In this document: piece by piece, positions 53,657-61,825 of the stretch
Position numbering within the stretch: the first letter of the stretch is position 1
Layout of the letters: each line of letters opens with the position of its first letter
Assembly: GCF_005796105.1 (NCBI RefSeq)
Contig: NZ_VAUO01000003.1
Coordinates: 248,001-312,000, forward strand
Direction of reading: 5' to 3'
DNA: 64,000 nucleotides
Source: Pseudomonas mosselii
GTDB lineage: Bacteria > Pseudomonadota > Gammaproteobacteria > Pseudomonadales > Pseudomonadaceae
The notes under the pieces: model-generated
What the model was told of the DNA's origin: nothing
Database searches by the model: none
The model's input: only the letters and a program-made list of their open reading frames with translations
Made by a program: the position numbers and the translations under genes

Positions 53657-53701
53657 CCGGTACTTCCTCTTGCAAGCCTGTGGACAAACACCCGCAAGCC
53701 A

Positions 53702-54130
53702 CTAAGGTTTACGACGCGCAGCCTGGCGCCTTTGACGATGCTCCGCCAGCACCTCACGCATTTCCCGATAACGCCTGCCGTTCATCAACAGCAGCGCCCC
53801 CAATGCAAACGCAATACTCGCGCAGAACAGAAACAGATGCGCACGCTCCCCATAGGTACCAATCACCAGCACCACACAGGCCACACACATCGCTGCCACG
53901 ATCCAAGTCCCCCACGCACGCCCCCGCACTACCGCGCCGTGGCCGAGCATGAACACCACCAGCAGCGCGACCAAGGTGGTGCGCATCTCGTCCTTGGTCC
54001 CCGCCCTGAACCAGGTGCCCCACACCAATACGAAGCTCCATGCCACTGCCACCAGCGAGGTAAACCAAGCGCCAATGAAGACCCCAAAGTAACGCCTCAC
54101 GAACTCCGTAAATTCCGGGCTTCGTCTCAC
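53702..54130 (-). CDS. Small four-helix membrane protein, array member 2
   Basis: A 142-residue paralogue with the same layout: 'MRRSPEFTEFVRRYFGVFIG', central 'GHGAVVRGRAWGTW' and C-terminal 'LLLMNGRRYREMREVLAEHR'. GTG at 54130 follows GAGGAG with eight bases spacing; frames extending upstream to 54217 run into the spacer and are not needed. It lies 45 bp before member 1 and 43 bp after member 3, all in the same direction. Confidence 0.75.
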   Translation of the reverse strand: MRRSPEFTEFVRRYFGVFIGAWFTSLVAVAWSFVLVWGTWFRAGTKDEMRTTLVALLVVFMLGHGAVVRGRAWGTWIVAAMCVACVVLVIGTYGERAHLFLFCASIAFALGALLLMNGRRYREMREVLAEHRQRRQAARRKP

Positions 54131-54173
54131 TCCGTGATCTCCTCGTAAATACCCAATACCAGCCACAAACGAC

Positions 54174-54584
54174 TCAACGCTGCCGACGCAACTCCACCAG
54201 GCGCCGACGCATCTCACGATGTCGGCTACTGTTGAACACCAGCAGCGCCAGCAACGGCAGCGCGAGCATGGCCGCCAACAGCAAGGCGGGCAAACTGTTG
54301 CCGAACAGGCTTAGCGCCATCAGCAAGGTAGCAACCGGTACAGGTAAAACGGCCCACATCGCCCATCTCCAGCCGCGGATCATCGCGAAGTGCCCAATGG
54401 ACAACAGCAGCCCCAGGCTTGTGGTACCCAGCATGCTGTAAATCGGGTTATCAGGATGATTGCGCCAATGGCTGTCGATCCACATAGCCAGTGACAGCGC
54501 CACCGACATCACGCAGATGAAGAAACCCAGCAAGAACGTCGGAAAGTAACGACGCATGAAGGCATGAAACTCTCCAAACTTCAT
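54174..54584 (-). CDS. Small four-helix membrane protein, array member 3
   Basis: A 136-residue paralogue: 'FHAFMRRYFPTFLLGFFICV', central 'GHFAMIRGWRWAMW' (a variant of the RGRxWG motif), C-terminal 'LLVFNSSRHREMRRRLVELR'. Its ATG overlaps the stop of the large protein by one base (TGATG), so the two are translationally coupled, as is common for toxin-immunity pairs. A short relic similar to its middle lies at about 55528-55604. Confidence 0.75.
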   Translation of the reverse strand: MKFGEFHAFMRRYFPTFLLGFFICVMSVALSLAMWIDSHWRNHPDNPIYSMLGTTSLGLLLSIGHFAMIRGWRWAMWAVLPVPVATLLMALSLFGNSLPALLLAAMLALPLLALLVFNSSRHREMRRRLVELRRQR

Positions 54585-55489
54585 CAATGCTCAAACTCCT
54601 CATACAGCCCCACAACCATACTTTGTACCGATGAGCTACCTCCCAACCCCAAAGTGGCGCCTAAGGAGTCACGCAGGAGATTCTGAGTCCCGTGATTGAT
54701 CTGTGTCGGGGTATAGCGCTTGGTCAAAGTGCCGGAGGCTTGCTGCAACCTCAACTGCTTCGGAGTAAGCGAGGGATGCTTGATGGAAAGCAGCTCATCT
54801 GTCAGTGCCTTACGCTGCTGGCGGCTTAGTGATTTTGTCAGCTCTAGCCAACTATGCCCCGTTGCGGCCTTGTGTACTTGCAGATACTTGAGCGTTGTCA
54901 AGCCTGAGGCGCCAACACCCAAGAGCGAGACGCCATCCAGCACCGTAGCTGCGGCCTGATACCACGGGGTTGCATCCAGTACATCATTACCAGCAGGGTT
55001 CGACACCTCACGTACCGTACGAAGTCCGCCATTTACGCACTGAAGAGTACTGGCAACGGCAGCGGCTCCCGCGACGTAAGTCAGGACCAGACTCGTACCG
55101 GCAGAGAACGGGGCGGCAATAGAACCGCTGAGCACAACAATCCAACCGATAAATGCGCTCGCACAGGACAACGTAGTATTCACCGCCTCCTTTACCACCC
55201 TCGACTCACGCGGATTGTTCTGCAACTGCTCGGTGTACTGGGCCGGGGTCTGGTATTTCTTGATCTCGCGCAGGATCACCCGCTTGGGTTGAATGCTGCA
55301 AACCGGCTGAAACTCGCGCAACGTGATGACGTTGAATTCGCTGTCGATCCACACCACGCCGGCGCCGACGATGCCAGGGTCGGCATCGACTGCTTTGAAC
55401 AGTTTCTGCGGGTCGATCAACGCAAGCAGGCGCTGACGCGCCAAGTATTGCGCTGTATTGCCCAGTGGATTGGGCATGAATGCTGTCAT
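54584..55489 (-). CDS. Putative effector/toxin with hydrophobic core, copy 1
   Basis: A 301-residue protein without signal peptide. The N-terminal third is soluble ('LIDPQKLFKAVDADPGIVGA', 'VCSIQPKRVILREI'). A hydrophobic Gly/Ala-rich hairpin spans about 105-155 ('FIGWIVVLSGSIAAPFSAGT', 'LTYVAGAAAVAST'), followed by a second apolar patch ('LDGVSLLGVGASGLTTLKYL') and a basic helical tail ('LTKSLSRQQRKALTDELL'). Related proteins are sometimes labelled NAD synthetase, but no NAD synthetase motif is present. Full-length homologue of the gene at 56572-57477. The pattern suggests a membrane-inserting effector. Function unproven. Confidence 0.6.
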   Translation of the reverse strand: MTAFMPNPLGNTAQYLARQRLLALIDPQKLFKAVDADPGIVGAGVVWIDSEFNVITLREFQPVCSIQPKRVILREIKKYQTPAQYTEQLQNNPRESRVVKEAVNTTLSCASAFIGWIVVLSGSIAAPFSAGTSLVLTYVAGAAAVASTLQCVNGGLRTVREVSNPAGNDVLDATPWYQAAATVLDGVSLLGVGASGLTTLKYLQVHKAATGHSWLELTKSLSRQQRKALTDELLSIKHPSLTPKQLRLQQASGTLTKRYTPTQINHGTQNLLRDSLGATLGLGGSSSVQSMVVGLYEEFEH

Positions 55490-55519
55490 GGGTAGGTTTC
55501 CTTACTGATTTCAGCTTGC

Positions 55520-55612
55520 CTTCCAAGGCTTCAGCGTTGCAGTGCCCGGAACCGGTAGCACTGCCAACATCGGCCATTTCCAGCCTTGGATCATCCCGAA
55601 GTGTGATTTCTC
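55520..55612 (-). pseudogene. Relic of an array membrane-protein gene (member 3 type)
   Basis: The minus-strand frame reads 'SHFGMIQGWKWPMLAVLPVP', which matches 'GHFAMIRGWRWAMWAVLPVP' of member 3 almost residue for residue, but both ends are missing. It sits between member 4 and the upstream region of effector copy 1. It shows that the array has lost at least one gene. Confidence 0.65.
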
Positions 55613-55639
55613 ATGAAAGCGATCAGGCAATGTTGCCGT

Positions 55640-56104
55640 TCATCGACGCGCTCGCCGCACTTGGGGACGCTTGGCCACTGCGCAGCTACCAGCTTTGCGT
55701 TGTTGCCGATACTCGAAAAGCTTCACGCGCATCTCTCGGTATTTCGTGCTGTTGAGCACCAGAAGCGCAAGCAAGCCAGTCAGCAGAGCGCTTGAATAGA
55801 TGAACATATGCGGCCGGTATGCGTAGGTCGGCAGCGCAATGATGATGCTACCGACACAAAAAACCGCGACCAACCAGGCCCCCCAATTACGCCCTCTCAC
55901 GACCGCCGCATGCGCAGTGACAAAAATCACCACCAGCGTGAACAAGCTGAAGGGGAACACCGTCTCGCGGATACAAGCCTTGCAGTAGGTATGCCACACC
56001 AACCAGAAGGTAGCGGCGAGAGCGTAGATGGACAAAAAATACGCAGCCATGAACCTCGAAAAGTAACGCTGCATGAACGGTCTTAGGTCGGGGTGGATCA
56101 TCAC
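55640..56104 (-). CDS. Small four-helix membrane protein, array member 4
   Basis: A 154-residue paralogue nearly the same as member 1: 'FMQRYFSRFMAAYFLSIYAL', 'HAAVVRGRNWGAWLVAV', 'LLVLNSTKYREMRVKLFEYR', basic tail. The start is GTG at 56104 or ATG at 56101, both served by GAGGAAA. It lies 45 bp after member 5 in the second unit. The close match to member 1 indicates duplication of a whole unit. Confidence 0.75.
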   Translation of the reverse strand: MMIHPDLRPFMQRYFSRFMAAYFLSIYALAATFWLVWHTYCKACIRETVFPFSLFTLVVIFVTAHAAVVRGRNWGAWLVAVFCVGSIIIALPTYAYRPHMFIYSSALLTGLLALLVLNSTKYREMRVKLFEYRQQRKAGSCAVAKRPQVRRARR

Positions 56105-56149
56105 TCGGTCATTTCCTCACGAAAGACGGATGGCGGCTCATGGCTCACC

Positions 56150-56575
56150 CTATCGCTTGGATAACCTTTGCTGTCGATACCCGGCCAGACGCTTACGCAT
56201 TTCACGGTAGCGCTTTGAGTTCAGCACCAACAATCCGAACAAACCCGCGAACAACGTGGAACCGTATGAAAAAGGGTGCGGGTGGTAACGGTAGCTAGGG
56301 AGAGCCACACACACACTGGCCACCAGTACCCCGACAACGACCCATACACCCCACGCGCGCCCACGCACAACAGCAATATGCCCAGCCGCGCAGACCAGGC
56401 CCGCCACCAGTGCGGTGATCAACATCGGATTCCCGTCTGCGGAGTAGCGATGCAGGTAACTCGCGAACGACAGCGATATCGCGCCCGCGAAGGTAAAACA
56501 GCACAAGAAAAAGCCTGCGATGAATGCCGGAAAGTATCGCGACATGAAGCTTTGAAATTCGAGGTCACGATTCAT
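56150..56575 (-). CDS. Small four-helix membrane protein, array member 5
   Basis: A 141-residue paralogue: 'FQSFMSRYFPAFIAGFFLCC', central 'GHIAVVRGRAWGVWVVVG', C-terminal 'LLVLNSKRYREMRKRLAGYR'. The ATG overlaps the stop of effector copy 2 by four bases (ATGA), with GAGGAG upstream. It is the cognate partner by position. Confidence 0.77.
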   Translation of the reverse strand: MNRDLEFQSFMSRYFPAFIAGFFLCCFTFAGAISLSFASYLHRYSADGNPMLITALVAGLVCAAGHIAVVRGRAWGVWVVVGVLVASVCVALPSYRYHPHPFSYGSTLFAGLFGLLVLNSKRYREMRKRLAGYRQQRLSKR

Positions 56576-57477
56576 TCGGTGATCTCCTCATACAAACCAA
56601 CCGCAATGCTCTGCACACGACTGCTGCCAACTATGCCGATGGCTGCTCCCAAGGAGTCCTTTATCAACGTCCGGGCTGCATGGGAAATCTGCGTCGGGGT
56701 GTAGCGCTTGACCAACTCTCCCGCACTCTGGCGCAGCGTGAGTTGCTTCGCGGTCAGCGCAGGGTGCTTGATCCTCAGAAGCTCGTCGGTCAAGGACTTG
56801 CGCTGCTGCCTGCTCAACGAACGGGTCAACTCTGTCCAACTGCTTCCAGTGGCCGCCTTACGCACTTGCAGATAGCGTACGGTGGTCAGGCCTGACGCAC
56901 CGACACCCAGCAGTGATAGTGCGTCCAATACTGGCGAAGCCGCTTGATACCAGGCCTGATCGTCCATACGGTCATTGGCTGCCGGGTCGTTCATTTCGTT
57001 GTGGGTTCGGACCAGGCCGATACCACATTGCGCACTGCTCGCCAGCGTTGCCGCAGCGCTTGCATAGGTCAACGCTAGGCTGGCCCCGCCACTGAACGGC
57101 ACGGCTACCGTGCCGCTGAACATAACGACCCAACCAAGAAAAGCTCCCGCGCAGGATAACGTGGTCCCCACCGCCTCCTTCACCACCCTCGACTCGCGCG
57201 GGTTGGTCTGCAACTGGCTCATGAACTGCTCGGGGGAGGTATAGCGAGGCGCCTCGCGCAGGATGATGCGCTTGGGCTTGATACTGCAGATCGGCTGGAA
57301 CTCGCGCAGCACGATGATGTTGTAGTCAGCGTCGATGTAGACCACGCCAGCCCCGACGATACCGGGGTCGGCATCGATGGCCTTGAACAGCTTCTGCTGA
57401 TCGATCAGGCCCTGTACGCGCTGGCGTGCGAGAAATTGCGAAGCATTGCCCAGCGAACCAGGCAGCATAGTTGTCAC
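56572..57477 (-). CDS. Putative effector/toxin with hydrophobic core, copy 2
   Basis: A 301-residue full-length homologue of 54584-55489: 'FLARQRVQGLIDQQKLFKAI', 'CSIKPKRIILREAPRY', hydrophobic hairpin 'FLGWVVMFSGTVAVPFSGGA' to 'AAATLASSAQC', 'LDALSLLGVGASGLTTVRYL', and 'LTRSLSRQQRKSLTDELLRI'. GTG start with AAGGAAA seven bases upstream, the same leader as copy 1. It begins the array; members 5 and 4 follow. The hydrophobic core and the Cys pair at the ends of the helices are conserved in both copies. Role inferred from architecture and from the adjacent T6SS genes. Confidence 0.6.
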   Translation of the reverse strand: MTTMLPGSLGNASQFLARQRVQGLIDQQKLFKAIDADPGIVGAGVVYIDADYNIIVLREFQPICSIKPKRIILREAPRYTSPEQFMSQLQTNPRESRVVKEAVGTTLSCAGAFLGWVVMFSGTVAVPFSGGASLALTYASAAATLASSAQCGIGLVRTHNEMNDPAANDRMDDQAWYQAASPVLDALSLLGVGASGLTTVRYLQVRKAATGSSWTELTRSLSRQQRKSLTDELLRIKHPALTAKQLTLRQSAGELVKRYTPTQISHAARTLIKDSLGAAIGIVGSSRVQSIAVGLYEEITE

Positions 57478-57851
57478 GGTTTGGTTTCCTTACTCAAGAT
57501 GCGCCTGCATGAAGGCCCACCTAGCTATTCGCGCTGCACCAACGCCAGAACACGGGGTTCACAAGCGCTGCGCTAGCCCTGTAGGAGATCACCCAGCCCT
57601 TTGGGCTGCGCTGTCGCACAGAGAACTGATTTCGCAAACGCGCCGCGCCCCCTGTGGAAGCGGGTTTACCGGAGTGCCGGAGCACCGCGAAGCAAACGAC
57701 GCGGTGCATGGCACCGGCTTCGCCGGTGTTCGCGGCTAAAGCCGCTCCCACAGGTCCCTGCTAACTCAAAAAGTTATGTGCAGTCCTATGAAAGCGGCCT
57801 TCGCGGCACAAGGCCGCTCAGAGAACGTGTCAGATCAGCGAAGCGTGATCA
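57478..57851. other. Spacer between the array and tagQ
   Basis: A 374-bp stretch, mostly the right ~215-bp inverted repeat (57578-57791) plus a REP-like hairpin GCGGCCTT/AAGGCCGC at about 57796-57819. The array promoter should lie just upstream of 57477 within this region. Confidence 0.6.
57578..57791. repeat. Right copy of the ~215-bp inverted repeat
   Basis: Reverse complement of 52044-52258: CCTGTAGGAGATCACCCAGC, then GCGACAGCG-type and GAGAACTGATTTCGCAAACG blocks, the CACCGGCTTCGCCGGTGTT core, and AGTTATGTGCAGTCCTATGA. The middle ~50 bp differ between copies. Confidence 0.75.
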
Positions 57852-58778
57852 TCAAACGTTCGGGCACGGCACCGGCGCCCAGTCGCCCATGTCCGGGTTG
57901 CGGCACATGCCGTTCAACTGGTCGGTACCGGCCTTGGCCACCTGCTGCGCCTCGGCCTGCTTGCTGTTGGCGTTCTGCAGGGTCTTTTCGGTGGCCACGG
58001 CTTCCTGCGGCACGTTCTTGTTGACCTTGGCCGGCTGCACTTTCTTGGTGGCTTTCTTCTTGCCGGTGGTGACCACTTTGGGCGGCTCGGCCACGGCGAC
58101 CACCTCGGTACGCTCGACGCCCACTTGCTTGAGGTCTTGCTCGTAAGCCTGGGTGTAGTTGTTCAGGTTCTCACCCAGACGACCATTGACCGCCGTCAGC
58201 AGCTTGTTCGATTCCTGCAACCCCGAGACGATCTCGGCCAGGCGTTTGCGCCCCTCGGTGTCGTTGATACGGCCCGACTTGCGGCCATCGATCAGGCTGG
58301 TGAACTCGCGCTGGTAGCATGCCTGGGACGACTTGGCGTAAGCCGTGGTGCGGTCGACATCGGCGGCGTTCTTGCTGATGTCGGCGGCGTACGAGGCGAT
58401 GCGCTGCTTGTCGTCGCTGATCTGCTTCTGACGCTCGGTGTAGTAGCCGGCAGCACCACCCACCAAGGCACCGCCAGCGGCGCCGATGGCGGCGTTGCGG
58501 CCACGCTTCTCGTCATCCACCAGGGCCCCTGCAAGGGCGCCGCCCAGGGCGCCCATGACCGCGCCGGTGGCCACCGAACGGGTCATGTCGCCGTCGGTGC
58601 TACGCAGGTGCTGCACCGGCTCGTAGCAGTTGGGGTAGTACTCGACCTTGGTGGTCGCACCCACCTTGGAAACCGGGGAACTGGCGCAGCCGCTCAGCAA
58701 CACGGTGCTGAAACCGGCGGCCAGCAGCAGGGCGGTACGAGCCTGGGAAGCGGTGATCAGGGGTTTGCGGGTGAACAT
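57852..58778 (-). CDS. tagQ: TagQ-like T6SS lipoprotein
   Basis: A 308-residue lipoprotein. The lipobox 'VLLSGC' has Cys at residue 31. A glycine-zipper region ('AVMGALGGALAGALVDD', 'GAAGGALVGGAAGYYTERQ') is followed by a coiled-coil middle and a Lys-rich linker. By position it is TagQ, the outer-membrane lipoprotein that holds TagR in the threonine-phosphorylation pathway controlling the T6SS. Gene order tagQ-tagR-tagS-tagT-ppkA (read from the PpkA end) is the same as in the H1-T6SS of P. aeruginosa. Confidence 0.8.
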   Translation of the reverse strand: MFTRKPLITASQARTALLLAAGFSTVLLSGCASSPVSKVGATTKVEYYPNCYEPVQHLRSTDGDMTRSVATGAVMGALGGALAGALVDDEKRGRNAAIGAAGGALVGGAAGYYTERQKQISDDKQRIASYAADISKNAADVDRTTAYAKSSQACYQREFTSLIDGRKSGRINDTEGRKRLAEIVSGLQESNKLLTAVNGRLGENLNNYTQAYEQDLKQVGVERTEVVAVAEPPKVVTTGKKKATKKVQPAKVNKNVPQEAVATEKTLQNANSKQAEAQQVAKAGTDQLNGMCRNPDMGDWAPVPCPNV

Positions 58779-58854
58779 GGTCAGGTTCTCTCTTGGGTTA
58801 TTTCATCTCCGAGGGCCTCATGCCACCCGGAAGTCCGTTGTGCTGAAGCTGTCC

Positions 58855-60630
58855 TTAGGGTCGCGGGGCGGCCGATGCCAGCAGCTCCTTGAGGATCGTC
58901 GCCGGGTCGGCCCGCCGGTTCTGGCGGTACTCCCCGACATGGCGAACGAACAGGGTGGCGCGGGTCACCAGGCTGTTGCCCAGGACCGGCTTGCGATTGA
59001 GTTCTTGCGTGACCCGCTGGAACTGCGCCTGGATCACCGCATCGGTGTAGCGCGTGCCACTGGCCAGGTTGTCGATGTAGATCGCCACCGCGCCGTCGAG
59101 CGCGGCGCGGCCATTGGCGATGGCGGCGCCGTACATGCGCGCGCTGGTCTGGTCGCCGGACGCTTCGGCCTTGGCCTGGGTGTTCTGCAAGTTGGTCAGG
59201 CGAATGTTGTAGTTGTTGATGGTCTCGGCCACCAGGGCGGCGGACTGGATCAGGTTGCCGGCCGCTTCCTCGCGCTGGCGGGCGATCAGCGAGACGTTGC
59301 GCTTGAGTTCTTCGTTGACCAGCCCAAGCTCGGCCTGCTGGCGCGGATCGGGGGTGGCGGCGATGATGCTGTCCAGGCGTTTGGTCGGGTCCTGCGCGGC
59401 GTCGATGTCATCGGTCAGGCCCGCCAGGCGGCCCTCTTTCTGCCACTGCTCGAACAGCTCCGGGTAGCGTGAGCGCGGCGCCGACAACGCGCCGATGGCG
59501 ATACGGAAACCGGTGGTCTCGTTGCGCTGCTCGGTGCCGTCCGCGGCGAACAGCGGGTACTCGCGGCGCATGCCGGTGAACAGCGTGCCCTCGCCCTCCA
59601 GGTAGTTGCCGCCCTTGACCACGAAGCCGCCGTAGGCGCCTTGCAACCGCCCGGCGTTAACCAGCTGGAACGACTCCTGAACCATTTCGGCGGCGTTGCC
59701 GATCACATCGAACAGCCCCAGCGGGTTGGGTTGTTTGGTGCCGATGGGCATCAAGCGCGCCGCTTGCCCGGTGCCACCGGCCACCTGGTTGAACACCGCC
59801 CAGTCGGCCAACGGGCCATCACTGTCGCCAGCGGCGAGCTTGCGCGGGAACAGCCGGCCTTCCAGCTCCTGGCGGCTGACCTGCGAGCCGCCACGCGCGG
59901 CGAACTCCCACTCCACCTCGGTAGGCAGGCGCACGAAGCCCACGCCGCCGTCCTCGGCCTTGCCATCACGCCCACTGACCGGCAGCAGGTCGCGGTGATG
60001 CTTCATCAACCAGGCGCTGTACACCGCGCCAAAGCGGTCGGCCTCGAAGCGCGAGAGCTTGACCTTGGGCAAGCGCCCGGCCGGGGTGGTATCGACCTGG
60101 CAAGCAGGCTCGGGGCCGCCATTGGCCAGCGCACTCGCCTGAGCCATGACCTGGGCGTACTGGCGTGCGGTCACCTCGTACTTGCCGATGAAGTACATCA
60201 TCGGCTTGAGCGGGCTGTGCTTGTCCACCTTGGGCAGGCTCGGCGCCACTGCCTCACGCCACTGCGGCGCGAGGTCCTGTAGGCTGAACTGACCGTTGAT
60301 GAAGTCGCGTCGATAGCCCGAGATGAACGACTGCTTGTAGCCCGCCTCGCCTTCGCTGAACGGGTAGCCGAGGTTCACTTCACGGTCATCCAGGCTGCCT
60401 TGGGCCAGTACGTAGACACTGCGCAACACCATTTCACCACCACACGGCAGCGGCAGGCTGACATCGCCTGGCAGCGGCTTGGGGTTATCCAGCTTGCTGG
60501 CATCCAGTGCCGGCTCGGCGGCCTGGGCAGTCGCTGGCTTGGCCTTGTCGTCGCCATCGGCCGGCGAACAGGCCGCGAGGGTCAAGGCGGTGAGGATCAG
60601 GGCAGCAGCCCCAAAGCGGTGGTCAGACAT
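58855..60630 (-). CDS. tagR: TagR-like SUMF1-domain regulator of T6SS
   Basis: A 591-residue periplasmic protein with a formylglycine-generating-enzyme-like (SUMF1) fold: 'FIGKYEVTARQYAQVM', 'VRLPTEVEWEFAARGG', 'NPLGLFDVIGNAAEMV', 'VVKGGNYLEGEG', 'ETTGFRIAIG'. The signal region 'LTALTLAACS' has a lipobox-like Cys. The C-terminal 170 residues are helical. The ATG at 60630 follows AAGGAA and overlaps the tagS stop by 8 bp. In P. aeruginosa TagR activates PpkA from the periplasm. Confidence 0.87.
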   Translation of the reverse strand: MSDHRFGAAALILTALTLAACSPADGDDKAKPATAQAAEPALDASKLDNPKPLPGDVSLPLPCGGEMVLRSVYVLAQGSLDDREVNLGYPFSEGEAGYKQSFISGYRRDFINGQFSLQDLAPQWREAVAPSLPKVDKHSPLKPMMYFIGKYEVTARQYAQVMAQASALANGGPEPACQVDTTPAGRLPKVKLSRFEADRFGAVYSAWLMKHHRDLLPVSGRDGKAEDGGVGFVRLPTEVEWEFAARGGSQVSRQELEGRLFPRKLAAGDSDGPLADWAVFNQVAGGTGQAARLMPIGTKQPNPLGLFDVIGNAAEMVQESFQLVNAGRLQGAYGGFVVKGGNYLEGEGTLFTGMRREYPLFAADGTEQRNETTGFRIAIGALSAPRSRYPELFEQWQKEGRLAGLTDDIDAAQDPTKRLDSIIAATPDPRQQAELGLVNEELKRNVSLIARQREEAAGNLIQSAALVAETINNYNIRLTNLQNTQAKAEASGDQTSARMYGAAIANGRAALDGAVAIYIDNLASGTRYTDAVIQAQFQRVTQELNRKPVLGNSLVTRATLFVRHVGEYRQNRRADPATILKELLASAAPRP

Positions 60631-61825
60631 CACGGATTCCTTGGGCAGCATCGATGCGCGATACCCGCCAGCCGCCCAGGGCGGCGGCGGTGGTGCTGGC
60701 CAGTAGCACGGCACCCAGCGCAACGAAGTAATGCAGCGGCAGCAGGCGGCTGGCGAACTCGCCCGGCACCTGCATGAAAAGTCGGTTCAGGCCGTGCTCG
60801 GCCAACAGGTACAGCAGCCCGGCGAGCAGGGCGGCGAGCAGGCCGCTGTACAGCGCCTGGAGCATCACGAACAACAGCAACGCGGCGCTGCCAAAACCCA
60901 GCAGGCGCAGCACCGCCAGCTCACGCTGCTTGCGCTCGACGCCGGCCACGGCACCGGCAGTAATGGCTGCCACCGCGCCCGCCACGGCCAACGCGGCGAT
61001 GATCCAGAACACCAGGTCCAGGTTGCGGCTCAGCGATTGCACCTGAGCGATCTGCGCGGCTTGGGTCGAGACCAGCAACTGGCGCTCGGCAAAGAACCGG
61101 CGCAGCGGCTCGACATCGTCCAGTTCGCTGGCGTACAGACGAAACGCCGGGTACACCCGCACGCCCTCGCTGGCCGCCACTTCGCCGGGCCAGCCCAGCG
61201 CCGGTACTGCGCGGCCGTCGCGGTAGTCTTCCACCGCCTCCAGCAGCGCCAGTTGCGCGAACAGCCCATCGCGTTCGAACGCCGCCAGTGGCAGCACTGC
61301 CGCCACCTGCAAGCGGGTCTGGCGCCACTGCATCTGGCTGGCTTGCTGGCGGCTGAAACTTGCCACCAGTTCGTCACCGGCCTTGGCGCCGAGCTTTTCG
61401 GCGGCGGTAAAACTGAGCACCACCTGGCGCAGCTCGCTGGGCGGCGCGAGCGTGCCGAGCAAGGGATCGCCTGCGGCGGTCGGCAGCATCTCCACGGTTA
61501 CCCCGCGCCCCTGGGCAGGCATCAACAGTTCGGCGGTGGCGGCGATCTGCCGGGTACGCGGGATGGCGAAGGCCACACCTTGGCGCTGGGCCAGTTCCTG
61601 GATGAAACCGGCGCTGAAACGCCCGCCGCCCAGCGCGATGACCTCGCGAACACCCGGGTCGCGTTGCAGGCGCTCGGTCAGGCTGCCCACCAGCCCGAAC
61701 TTAAGCCCAAACAGCACCAGCAATGGCGCGATCACCGCCACCAGCGCGAGCACGCCGCACGCCGACAGCCGCGCTTCGTTGCGATAGTCCTGCCAGGCTA
61801 GGCCGGCGATCAGCAGCGGGCGCAT
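60623..61825 (-). CDS. tagS: TagS-like ABC permease
   Basis: A 400-residue FtsX/MacB-type permease: one N-terminal helix (about 20-45), a large periplasmic domain (50-265), and three C-terminal helices ('LVFWIIAALAVAGAVAAITA' onward). It partners TagT in the inner-membrane complex upstream of PpkA. Its ATG overlaps the tagT stop by one base (TGATG). Confidence 0.85.
   Translation of the reverse strand: MRPLLIAGLAWQDYRNEARLSACGVLALVAVIAPLLVLFGLKFGLVGSLTERLQRDPGVREVIALGGGRFSAGFIQELAQRQGVAFAIPRTRQIAATAELLMPAQGRGVTVEMLPTAAGDPLLGTLAPPSELRQVVLSFTAAEKLGAKAGDELVASFSRQQASQMQWRQTRLQVAAVLPLAAFERDGLFAQLALLEAVEDYRDGRAVPALGWPGEVAASEGVRVYPAFRLYASELDDVEPLRRFFAERQLLVSTQAAQIAQVQSLSRNLDLVFWIIAALAVAGAVAAITAGAVAGVERKQRELAVLRLLGFGSAALLLFVMLQALYSGLLAALLAGLLYLLAEHGLNRLFMQVPGEFASRLLPLHYFVALGAVLLASTTAAALGGWRVSRIDAAQGIRDV

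Noticed and set aside
54584..57477. NAD synthetase annotation for the two ~301-residue proteins
   Set aside because: No ATP-pyrophosphatase SGGxDS-type motif or glutaminase domain is visible, and both copies have a hydrophobic hairpin incompatible with that enzyme.
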